The position numbers were made by a program, and so were the translations under genes. From Candidatus Aminicenantota bacterium (lineage in GTDB: Bacteria; Acidobacteriota; Aminicenantia; UBA2199), in contig CP070627.1 in the NCBI GenBank assembly GCA_020355945.1, positions 6,843,253-6,849,627 of the forward strand: a stretch of 6,375 nucleotides of DNA. Reading direction: 5' to 3'. The notes below the pieces were generated by a model. It did no database searches and was not told where the DNA came from. It saw nothing but the letters and a program-made list of their open reading frames with translations. This document shows, piece by piece, positions 1 through 6,003 of this stretch (position 1 is the first letter of the stretch; each line of letters begins with the position of its first letter).

Positions 1-978
1 ACCCTGGCGCAGGTCCTGCAGCCGTTACAAAACATTTTTAAAGACCATGAGCATCCTGGATTGTTGGTGGGACTCAACAGCGGTGACGATGCAGCAGTCT
101 ATAAAATTAATGATGATATGGCCGTGATTCATACGATTGATTTTTTTACTCCTATAGTAGACGATCCCTTCCAGTATGGCGCCATTGCTGCGGCCAATGC
201 GGTGAGCGACGTATATGCCATGGGCGGGGAGGTTATACTGGCCCTCAATGTGTGTGGATTTCCGCCTGACATGCCGCCTCGGGTGATTTCCGAAATCTTG
301 CGGGGAGGTGCAGTCAAGATTGCTGAAACAGGCGGGGTCCTGGCTGGCGGACATACCATTAATGACAAAGAACCCAAGTACGGCCTTTCCGTATTGGGAC
401 AGGTGCACCCGGACCGGTTATTAACCAGGGCAGGTGCACGGGTCAATGATGTACTGGTCCTAACCAAGCCTCTGGGCGTGGGGGTGATTACCACCGCCTG
501 CAAACAAAATGCAGTAAAATCTTCACACCTGGACAAGGCGGTTGAGACCATGATGACTCTCAACAAAGACGCCTCCCGGGTAATCCGGCAAGTGGATGTT
601 TCTGCCTGTACCGACATAACCGGTTTTTCCCTGCTGGGTCACAGTTGGGAAATGGCCTGCAAAAGCAAGGTGCGAATACAACTGTTTCTTGGCCAGCTTC
701 CCCTCCTGGAGGGGGCGACTGATTATGCTAAAGAACAACGTTTCCCCGGGGGCTCCTGCAGGAACGAGGAATATTACAAAAAATACGTGGACTTTGCCCC
801 AGGTATCCCTGGTGAAATGAAGATGCTGCTCTTTACCCCGGAAACTTCAGGGGGACTTCTTGCTTCGGTCTCAAAGGATAGTTTGAACACCCTCACTGAT
901 CTGTTTACTCAAAAGAAACATCCCTTTTGGCTGGTAGGGACCGTAATCGAGGGTGAAGGAGTGGAGGTCAGTCCTTAA
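1..978 (+). CDS. selD: Selenophosphate synthetase SelD (selenide, water dikinase), 5'-partial
   Basis: SelD makes monoselenophosphate, the selenium donor for Sec synthesis, from selenide and ATP in the cytoplasm. The frame is open from base 1 to the TAA at 976-978, giving 325 residues. The first residues (TLAQVLQPL) already match the family, so the true start and the catalytic Sec/Cys-x-x-Lys motif lie upstream, with the Sec/Cys about 8 codons before base 1. Visible AIR-synthase-type motifs, numbered from base 1, are DDAAVY (29-34), the TIDFFTPIVDDP segment, SDVYAMGG, the glycine-rich GGHTIND (from 116), TDITGFSLLGH (from about 204) and the C-terminal TPETSGGLL. The in-frame TTG at 61 could be mistaken for a start, but conserved sequence precedes it. 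selB follows after 33 bp, which suggests one operon. The family is certain; whether this is the Sec or Cys form cannot be seen. Confidence 0.96.
   Translation, partial: TLAQVLQPLQNIFKDHEHPGLLVGLNSGDDAAVYKINDDMAVIHTIDFFTPIVDDPFQYGAIAAANAVSDVYAMGGEVILALNVCGFPPDMPPRVISEILRGGAVKIAETGGVLAGGHTINDKEPKYGLSVLGQVHPDRLLTRAGARVNDVLVLTKPLGVGVITTACKQNAVKSSHLDKAVETMMTLNKDASRVIRQVDVSACTDITGFSLLGHSWEMACKSKVRIQLFLGQLPLLEGATDYAKEQRFPGGSCRNEEYYKKYVDFAPGIPGEMKMLLFTPETSGGLLASVSKDSLNTLTDLFTQKKHPFWLVGTVIEGEGVEVSP
4..24 (+). promoter_or_regulatory. Possible apical part of a bacterial SECIS hairpin in selD
   Basis: G6-G7-C8 pairs with G21-C22-C23, and G9-C10-A11-G12 pairs with C16-T17-G18-C19. A20 is bulged and the loop contains G13-T14. 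The core GCAGGTCCTGC closely resembles, from memory, the apical GCAGGUCUGC of the E. coli fdhF SECIS bound by SelB. The expected Sec17 codon of SelD would lie about two dozen bases upstream of the window, putting the loop roughly 34 bases after it, towards the long end of known spacings. The same bases encode the conserved AQVLQP segment of SelD, so the match could come from protein conservation alone. Confidence 0.35.
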
Positions 979-1011
979 AAACCAATTTACCACTCAATAT
1001 AGAGAGAACAG

Positions 1012-2940
1012 ATGAAGCATCTCATCATGGGAACGGCAGGTCATGTGGATCATGGGAAAACAGCCTTAATAAAAGCCCTCACCAACATCGACTGCGATAC
1101 CCATAAGGAAGAGAAAAGAAGGGGTATTACCATCAATTTGGGTTTCGCTCACCTGGATTTACCTACAGGGAATAGTGTGGGCATCGTTGATGTTCCCGGT
1201 CATAAAGATTTTGTCCATACCATGGTGGGAGGGACCAGTGGAATAGATTTTGTCTTAATGGTCATTGCGGCTGACTGCGGGGTGATGCCTCAGACCCGGG
1301 AGCACTTGCAGATTATGAAAGTCCTGGGTGTCAAACACGGGCTGATTGCCCTCACTAAGATCGACCTGGTTGATGACCCGGAATTATTGGAACTATCCAG
1401 GGCCGATATCCGGGAACTTACCGCCGGCACCTTCCTGGAAAACTCCCCCATCGTGCACGTCTCGATCAAAACCGGGGAAGGCCTGGAAATATTAAAAAAA
1501 GAAATCTCCCGGATCATTAACCGTATTGAAGAAAGACCGGCCGGGGGAGTTTTTCGCATATTTGCGGATCGCATTTTCAGTATCAGTGGATTTGGAGCAG
1601 TGGTTACCGGGTCTGTGGTCAGTGGTTGCTTAAACGTAAAAGACAGGGTGTATTTGCTCCCGGGTGGGAAAAAAGAGCTTATGGTTCGCCGGCTGGAACG
1701 TCATGGGAAAGAGGTTCCCCGGGTAATGGCCGGAGACAGGGCTTCGATTAACCTGGTGGGCCTGGACAGGGCAGACTTTAAAAAAGGAATGATTATCTCC
1801 GATCGAATTCTAAAAGATACAAAAATGTTGGATGCGAAATTAGAACTTTTTGAAAGCAGCCCTGCCTTTGGAATCTGGTCACAGGTTACTTTTTTTACCG
1901 GGACCTATGAAAAACCGGCAAAAATCCATTTAATCGATAAAAACAAAATGGATGCCGGGGAAACCGGGCTGGTACAGGTTCATTTGCAAGAACCCTGTGT
2001 TTTAAGCCATGGAGACCGGTTTGTCATTCGCACCAGTTCCAATGATATGACCTTAGGAGGCGGGGAGGTAATCGATATTGCCCCCCTTGTTCATCGCAGG
2101 CGACCTGGAAAACTGGTAACAAAAATGACTGCCCTTGCCAGGGGTAAGCTGCCTGAGCTTATCTCTAATGAGGTGAGGAAACTTTTCCGGGCGGTAAACA
2201 CAAAGGAAATTGCATTTAACCTGAACGTTTCTACCCGGGAAGTGGAAGAATGCGCAAAAAAAAAGCTGGCAAAGGATATCGTGAAATACGATGTAAAAGA
2301 TGGCATGATTTTCATTACCGGGGAGAGGCTGCAAAACCTTCGCCAGGGCATTGTCAATGCCATTAAAGAATTTAAAAAACAGAACCCGTTGATCGACAGG
2401 GGAGCAAACTTAAACGAGATCAGGGGGGCCTTAAAATTTGCTAAAGGAAGCGCCGATGAAGAGGTTTTAAAAATAGTTTTGGAGCACCAGGCCCAAACAG
2501 GAAAGCTGATGGAGAAAAATAAAACCTGGATGCTGGCTGATGGGATGGCCGCCCTGGACAAAAAAATGGCGGATCATTTGAATTTTTTCTCTAACTATTT
2601 GAAAAGCTTTGAAATGAAAACCCCTTTAATGAGCCAGATCATTAATGAAGCGGAAAAAAGAAACTTATCCCCAAGAGAACTCAAACAGGTTTTATATAAA
2701 CTGGTATCAACCGGGAAAGTTTACCGGGTAAATGATGATTATATTCATGCCGATATTGTGGACAACTGCCGGGAAAAATTGAAAAAAGAACTTCCCAATC
2801 GAAAAAATGGGATTACAGTTGCGGAATTTCGAGACCTGGTGGGAGGAAACAGGAAGATCTGTTTACTCCTCCTGGCCCAATATGATTCGGAAATGCTGAC
2901 CCAACGATTCGGTGATGTCAGGGTTTTAAAACAGGATTGA
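1012..2940 (+). CDS. selB: Selenocysteine-specific translation elongation factor SelB
   Basis: SelB is the EF-Tu-like GTPase that binds Sec-tRNA-Sec and a SECIS hairpin and delivers Sec to UGA codons. The 642-residue product matches the usual bacterial length of about 600-650. The GTPase domain shows G1 GHVDHGKT (10-17), the G2 region RRGITINLGFA (36-46), G3 DVPGH (60-64) and G4 TKID (115-118). EF-Tu-like beta-barrel domains follow to about residue 360, ending in GDRFVIRTSSNDMTLGGG. The rest, about 380-642, is lysine-rich and helical and fits the tandem winged-helix domains that bind SECIS RNA. The ATG at 1012 places GTAGHVDHGKT at the normal distance from the N-terminus. Its ribosome site is only a weak purine run (AGAGAGA, 1001-1007). 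It lies 33 bp after selD with no terminator between, so co-transcription is likely. Confidence 0.98.
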   Translation: MKHLIMGTAGHVDHGKTALIKALTNIDCDTHKEEKRRGITINLGFAHLDLPTGNSVGIVDVPGHKDFVHTMVGGTSGIDFVLMVIAADCGVMPQTREHLQIMKVLGVKHGLIALTKIDLVDDPELLELSRADIRELTAGTFLENSPIVHVSIKTGEGLEILKKEISRIINRIEERPAGGVFRIFADRIFSISGFGAVVTGSVVSGCLNVKDRVYLLPGGKKELMVRRLERHGKEVPRVMAGDRASINLVGLDRADFKKGMIISDRILKDTKMLDAKLELFESSPAFGIWSQVTFFTGTYEKPAKIHLIDKNKMDAGETGLVQVHLQEPCVLSHGDRFVIRTSSNDMTLGGGEVIDIAPLVHRRRPGKLVTKMTALARGKLPELISNEVRKLFRAVNTKEIAFNLNVSTREVEECAKKKLAKDIVKYDVKDGMIFITGERLQNLRQGIVNAIKEFKKQNPLIDRGANLNEIRGALKFAKGSADEEVLKIVLEHQAQTGKLMEKNKTWMLADGMAALDKKMADHLNFFSNYLKSFEMKTPLMSQIINEAEKRNLSPRELKQVLYKLVSTGKVYRVNDDYIHADIVDNCREKLKKELPNRKNGITVAEFRDLVGGNRKICLLLLAQYDSEMLTQRFGDVRVLKQD

Positions 2941-2975
2941 TATGCCAACTTTTGCCCCCAGGGCAGCGCGGCCAA

Positions 2976-2997
2976 AACCCTTTTTGAAAAAAGGGTT
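2976..2997 (+). repeat. Perfect inverted repeat after selB, possible weak terminator
   Basis: AACCCTTTTT at 2976-2985 is the exact reverse complement of AAAAAGGGTT at 2988-2997, which would fold into a tight hairpin with a TGAA loop. It lies 35 bp past the selB stop, where a terminator would be expected. It is not followed by a T-run on either strand, so it is not a standard intrinsic terminator. A smaller hairpin, TGCCC-CCA-GGGCA, sits at 2953-2965. Confidence 0.4.
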
Positions 2998-3044
2998 CGG
3001 CGGTCACGGACTCCCAAAAACTTTTCATTAATGGTTGTTTCAGC

Positions 3045-3128
3045 AGTCATCTCTCATCTGTCATCTATCATCCTTCGTCTGTCATCTTTATACTACATAC
3101 TACTTACTACCTACTACCTACTAATTTC
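3045..3128. repeat. Degenerate heptanucleotide tandem repeat, 12 units
   Basis: From 3045 the sequence divides into twelve consecutive 7-bp units, every one ending in C and all but two (the first, starting with A, and the fifth, with C) beginning with T. The early units fit TNTCATC (TCTCATC, TGTCATC, TATCATC, TGTCATC). Units from 3094 fit TACNTAC (TACATAC, TACTTAC, then TACCTAC twice), and the last is divergent (TAATTTC). The period holds across the change of consensus. The tract is not CRISPR-like because it has no spacers. It resembles in kind the short tandem heptamer repeats known from some bacterial intergenic regions; no function is evident. Confidence 0.8.
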
Positions 3129-3130
3129 TA

Positions 3131-3147
3131 CTTCGTGTCCTTCGTGG
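3131..3147. repeat. Short direct repeat of CTTCGTG
   Basis: CTTCGTGTC (3131-3139) is followed directly by CTTCGTGG (3140-3147), two copies with a 9-bp period. It adjoins the 7-bp-period tract and marks the end of the repetitive part of the spacer. Confidence 0.5.
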
Positions 3148-3188
3148 TTTACATATTTTGACGGTAGATTTAGGTATTTTAACAGTCT

Positions 3189-3216
3189 TTGAAAATTGCT
3201 AAAAATATGTTATTAT
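3189..3216 (+). promoter_or_regulatory. Sigma-70-type extended -10 promoter for selC-selA
   Basis: A -35 box TTGAAA (3189-3194) and a -10 box TATTAT (3211-3216) are 16 bp apart, each with one mismatch to consensus. A TGT immediately upstream of the -10 box (3208-3210) gives an extended -10 element. Transcription would begin near 3223, about 11 bp before the 5' end of tRNA-Sec, a leader short enough for RNase P trimming. The surroundings are AT-rich. No terminator separates selC from selA, so this promoter probably serves both. Confidence 0.7.
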
Positions 3217-3233
3217 ATATACTTAATCGGACA

Positions 3234-3327
3234 TAGAGAGGACGGGTCTGGTGGCCCAACTGGTCTTCAAAACCAGCAGCGGGCGGATAAAACCGTCCGC
3301 GGCAGGTTCGATTCCTGCCCTCTCAGT
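3234..3327 (+). tRNA. selC: tRNA-Sec (anticodon UCA)
   Basis: The suppressor-type tRNA is charged with serine, converted to Sec by SelA and carried by SelB to UGA codons. The anticodon arm is CTGGT-CTTCAAA-ACCAG (3260-3276) with UCA at 3267-3269. The D arm GGGTC-TGGT-GGCCC (3244-3257) has the short loop typical of tRNA-Sec. The variable arm is a long 8-bp stem (3279-3286 with 3293-3300, loop ATAAAA). The T arm GCAGG-TTCGATT-CCTGC spans 3302-3318. The acceptor pairs GAGAGG (3236-3241) with CCTCTC (3319-3324). Extending it to the bacterial 8+5 pattern needs an A3235/A3325 mismatch and a T3234-G3326 wobble. The ends are therefore uncertain by one or two bases; a 7-bp acceptor would make G3326 the discriminator. 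No CCA is encoded. Confidence 0.95.
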
Positions 3328-3364
3328 TCTTATCCGCTGCCGAACCGGATGACATGGTGAAATA

Positions 3365-4810
3365 ATGGATGATTATAAATATAAAAAAAACGCTCCTGCG
3401 CCGCAGCCGCACTCCGGTAAATTAAAAAAATTACCCGCTGTTGATCTTGTTCTTAAACAAAAAAACATTATGGAATTGGTGTCAAAATATGGTGGTGAAA
3501 CTGTGACTCATACCATCCGCCAGGTGATGCACGAGGCCAGGCAAGAGGTTTTAAGGGGTAAAAATGCTCCCGGTATCGACCAGGTGGTTTTAAAGGTTTG
3601 TGAACAGGTTACACTCCTCTCCTCTCCTTCCCTGCAGCGGGTTATCAATGCCACTGGTGTTGTGCTTCATACCAACCTGGGCAGGGCTCCCCTGGGAAAA
3701 AAAGTTCTTGACGATATAAAAGATATTATCCTGGGATATTCAAACCTTGAATTTGATTTAAAAAAAGCTTCCCGGGGAAAAAGAAATGAACATGTGATTC
3801 CCTTGCTAAAATTTATCACCGGCGCGGAAGATGCCCTGGTGGTCAATAATAATGCCGCAGGCCTTTTACTGGCTTTACATACTTTAGCCAGGGACAGGGA
3901 AGTCATTATCTCCAGGGGAGAGCTCATCGAAATCGGGGGGTCCTTCAGAATCCCGGAAATTTTAGCAGCTTCCGGCGCTAAGATGGTAGAGGTAGGAACT
4001 ACCAATAAAACTCACCGGTCAGATTATGAAAACGCTGTTAATGAAAATACCGCTCTCATGTTAAAGGTTCATACATCCAATTATGTTATCCAGGGCTTTA
4101 CCGAAGAAGTATCTCTTAAGGAATTGGTTAAATTGGCTCATTCTCGGGATTTGCCGGTTCTATATGACATTGGTTCGGGGCTTTTAAAAAAACCGAAAAA
4201 TTTACCATTGGAACAGGAACCAGGGGTAAAGACATCGATTGCAGAAGGGGCGGACCTGGTATTCTTTAGCGGTGACAAATTAATGGGAGGTCCCCAATCC
4301 GGGATTATAGTTGGTAAAAAATGTTTGATCTCCCGGTTGAATGGAGCTCCGATGATGCGGGCATTAAGAGTAGGAAAACTAACCCTGGCTGCTCTTTCCA
4401 GTGTGATTCGCAGTTATTTTAATGATCAGCACCTGAAAAATTCGCTCCCCCTCTTTTCTATGCTGGAACAAAGCGAAAAAGAGCTTGAAAAACGCGCCCG
4501 GACATTGTACCGTAAACTTACAGGTTTAGGGGTGAAAGCCAGGATAGTAAGAAGTACCGGCCAGTGCGGCGGAGGAAGCCTGCCAGCACTAAAAATCAAT
4601 AGTTTTGCCGTGGCTGTGGTCAGTGACCGACAATCGCAAAAAACACGCTCAAGATTTGCTGAAAAACTATTCGCAAAACTCCTGGAACTGGATTGCCCGG
4701 TAATGGGAATCCTGCGCCAGGGAGAAATTCTATTCGATGTATTGACATTATCGAAATCAGATATATCTTATATTACTTCTGCCATTTCAGAAGCTGTTTT
4801 TAGCCATTAG
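3365..4810 (+). CDS. selA: L-seryl-tRNA(Sec) selenium transferase SelA
   Basis: SelA is the PLP-dependent enzyme that converts Ser-tRNA-Sec to Sec-tRNA-Sec with selenophosphate; the bacterial enzyme characterised is a large ring-shaped homodecamer. The product is 481 residues. It shows the N-terminal tRNA-binding region (KLPAVDLVL near 22-30), the conserved INATGVVLHTNLGRAPL (94-110), NNNAAGLLLAL in the PLP fold, GTTNKTH (211-217), YDIGSGLL (267-274), and SGDKLMGGPQSG (302-313) with Lys305 as the expected Schiff-base lysine. The C-terminal GGGSLPALKINS (402-413) is also typical. About 20 lysine- and proline-containing residues precede the usual family start. The ATG at 3365 has GGTGA at 3356-3360 before it and lies 37 bp after tRNA-Sec, so the two probably share a transcript. 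Confidence 0.98.
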   Translation: MDDYKYKKNAPAPQPHSGKLKKLPAVDLVLKQKNIMELVSKYGGETVTHTIRQVMHEARQEVLRGKNAPGIDQVVLKVCEQVTLLSSPSLQRVINATGVVLHTNLGRAPLGKKVLDDIKDIILGYSNLEFDLKKASRGKRNEHVIPLLKFITGAEDALVVNNNAAGLLLALHTLARDREVIISRGELIEIGGSFRIPEILAASGAKMVEVGTTNKTHRSDYENAVNENTALMLKVHTSNYVIQGFTEEVSLKELVKLAHSRDLPVLYDIGSGLLKKPKNLPLEQEPGVKTSIAEGADLVFFSGDKLMGGPQSGIIVGKKCLISRLNGAPMMRALRVGKLTLAALSSVIRSYFNDQHLKNSLPLFSMLEQSEKELEKRARTLYRKLTGLGVKARIVRSTGQCGGGSLPALKINSFAVAVVSDRQSQKTRSRFAEKLFAKLLELDCPVMGILRQGEILFDVLTLSKSDISYITSAISEAVFSH

Positions 4811-4817
4811 CCAGCAA

Positions 4818-4845
4818 GAACATGGAACAGGGAACATGGAAATGG
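4818..4845. repeat. Heptanucleotide tandem repeat, 4 units, after selA
   Basis: Just past the selA stop lie GAACATG, GAACAGG, GAACATG and GAAATGG, a head-to-tail 7-bp array with one to three differences between units. The sequence is unrelated to the tract at 3045-3128 but has the same period. No terminator hairpin is recognisable between selA and the next gene. Confidence 0.75.
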
Positions 4846-4891
4846 AGCTATTTATTATAAAATATGCGGCAAGGGGCAAGGTAAATTGATT

Positions 4892-5257
4892 ATGCTAAAG
4901 ACAATTAATTCCAAACTCATTTTTTCCATCGGTTTGATAGCCGTATTCATCTTCGGGATTTTTTCGTACCTCTTTATCACTCACCAGGAAAAACAACTCA
5001 CTGCCGAGGTTTTTCGCGGCGCCGCTGTATTGAGCGATACAGTCACACGAAGTACACGATATGATATGCTTACGTGCGACCGGGAGGGTATACACCGCAT
5101 GATTGAGAACATAGGGGAACAACCCGGCGTTGAAGGCGTAAGGATTTTTAATAAAGAAGGGAAGATCATGTTCTCTACCAATAAAAACAATAAAGAAGGT
5201 GCCAGGCAAGTTTTTTTAGTTTTTTCCATCCGGGCTGCGGACAGACGAAAATTTTAG
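4892..5257 (+). pseudogene. Truncated membrane sensor histidine kinase, N-terminal stump
   Basis: The 121-residue frame begins like a family of membrane-bound sensor kinases: a short cytoplasmic start (MLKTINSKL), one transmembrane helix at about 9-30, then an extracytoplasmic sensor segment with RSTRYDML and VRIFNKEGKIMFSTN. In relatives known to me that segment leads into a CxxCH haem-binding motif, a second membrane helix, HAMP, and the kinase domains. Here the similarity stops near residue 103 (about base 5200). A tail (VFLVFSIRAADRRKF) then runs to TAG, and no HAMP, H-box or ATPase sequence follows in any frame. I infer a deletion remnant that cannot signal. The start is ATG 4892, with AAGG at 4878-4881; an in-frame TTG lies two codons upstream. 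Assignment rests on recalled family features. Confidence 0.65.
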
Positions 5258-5265
5258 GAGGGCAC

Positions 5266-5294
5266 TTGAAATTAAAAGGATGATGGGTTAGAAT
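5266..5294 (+). promoter_or_regulatory. Sigma-70-type promoter for the Uma2 gene
   Basis: TTGAAA (5266-5271) and TAGAAT (5289-5294) are exactly 17 bp apart, each one base from the consensus hexamer. Transcription would start near 5301, leaving a leader of about 25 bases that contains the strong ribosome site. This indicates the Uma2 gene is expressed independently of the truncated gene upstream. Confidence 0.6.
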
Positions 5295-5314
5295 ATACCC
5301 GGCCTAAAGAACCG

Positions 5315-5322
5315 AAGGAGGT
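5315..5322 (+). promoter_or_regulatory. Strong Shine-Dalgarno site for the Uma2 gene
   Basis: AAGGAGGT is a full match to the anti-Shine-Dalgarno core and is followed by AAC and the ATG at 5326. It fixes the start codon and is much stronger than the sites before selB and selA. Confidence 0.85.
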
Positions 5323-5325
5323 AAC

Positions 5326-5910
5326 ATGCCGATACCTATACGCAAAGGTGTCGAACGATTTACTTATGCCCATTATGTGACCTGGCCCGATGAAGAACGC
5401 TGGGAACTTATCAATGGAATCCCTTATGATATGTCACCCGCTCCCTCCAGGTATCACCAGGAAATTTCCATGAACCTGGCATATGAAATCAGCAGGTTCT
5501 TAAAAGAAAAAGGAAAAAAGTGTAAAGTTTACGCTGCCCCTTTTGACGTTCGCTTACCTGAAGCTCAGCAAACCGATGAAGAAACAATGACGGTGGTTCA
5601 GCCGGATATCTCCGTGGTATGCGATCCGGGAAAATTGGACGATAAAGGCTGTAAGGGAACGCCGGATTTCATCGTTGAAATTACTTCACTTGCCACAGTA
5701 AAAAAGGATATGAAAGATAAATTACTCCTCTATGAAAAACACGGTGTGCCCGAATATTGGATCATCCAGCCGGATGAAAATATTATCATGGTATACAAAC
5801 TCAATGAACAGAAACGTTATGAGAGGGCTGAGATATTCTCAAAAGAAGATAAAATCCAATTAAAATTAAAAGAGGATACGGTTGAAATAGACCTGGAAAC
5901 GATTTTTTGA
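5326..5910 (+). CDS. Uma2 family protein (DUF820), PD-(D/E)XK nuclease fold
   Basis: The 194-residue product has the usual Uma2 length and motif order. WELINGIPYDMSPAPSRYHQ (26-45) carries the early conserved Glu and the His at 44. QPDISVV (92-98) supplies Asp94, PDFIVEITS (113-121) supplies Glu118, and the helix from 126 supplies Asp128 and Lys132. GVPEYWIIQP (140-149) is the family signature. Together these form an apparently intact PD-(D/E)XK-type active site. There is no signal peptide or membrane segment. Uma2 proteins are widespread and often multicopy, and their biological role is largely unsettled; some are annotated as restriction endonuclease-like. The gene has its own promoter and strong ribosome site, so it need not relate functionally to the sel genes. 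It ends at TGA 5908-5910. The family call is firm, the function open. Confidence 0.92.
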   Translation: MPIPIRKGVERFTYAHYVTWPDEERWELINGIPYDMSPAPSRYHQEISMNLAYEISRFLKEKGKKCKVYAAPFDVRLPEAQQTDEETMTVVQPDISVVCDPGKLDDKGCKGTPDFIVEITSLATVKKDMKDKLLLYEKHGVPEYWIIQPDENIIMVYKLNEQKRYERAEIFSKEDKIQLKLKEDTVEIDLETIF

Positions 5911-6003
5911 AAATGAAGGCGCGCTGTCATGAACTACTGTCCCTGTAACGTGTAACACAGAATGCCTTAAGCCCGGGAAGAAAGGAAAAAAGGTTCCAGG
6001 TAA

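Larger units (their letters stand above)
2941..3188. other. Non-coding spacer between selB and the selC promoter
   Basis: No gene is supported here on either strand. The spacer holds two small inverted repeats just after selB (2953-2965 and 2976-2997), an 84-bp tract of degenerate 7-bp units (3045-3128) and a short direct repeat of CTTCGTG (3131-3147). The selC promoter begins at 3189. Such repeat-rich filler suggests that selD-selB and selC-selA are separate transcription units. Confidence 0.7.

Noticed and set aside
61..978. selD beginning at TTG 61
   Set aside because: The 20 codons upstream in the same frame already match SelD (AQVLQPL), and the catalytic motif must precede them; the TTG is internal.
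2976..2997. Intrinsic terminator of selB
   Set aside because: The hairpin is good, but it is followed by a GC-rich sequence on + and by no T-run on - either. I kept it only as an inverted repeat with possible weak terminator activity.
25..3050. Minus-strand open frames across selD and selB (for example 129-617, 2091-2561 and 2745-3050)
   Set aside because: They lie antisense to strongly conserved genes, show no family motifs or convincing ribosome sites, and have the composition expected of shadows.
3045..3128. CRISPR array
   Set aside because: The units are 7 bp, contiguous and without spacers; CRISPR repeats are about 23-40 bp and separated by unique spacers.
3234..3327. selC as an attachment site for an integrated island
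   Set aside because: selC is a known island insertion site in enterobacteria, but here selA follows within 40 bp and no integrase or duplicated tRNA 3' end is visible.
4886..5257. A frameshift in the T-run at 5211-5217 that would restore a full sensor kinase
   Set aside because: I read the other two frames through 5211-5290: one stops at once, the other gives no HAMP- or kinase-like sequence. The missing region is deleted, not shifted.
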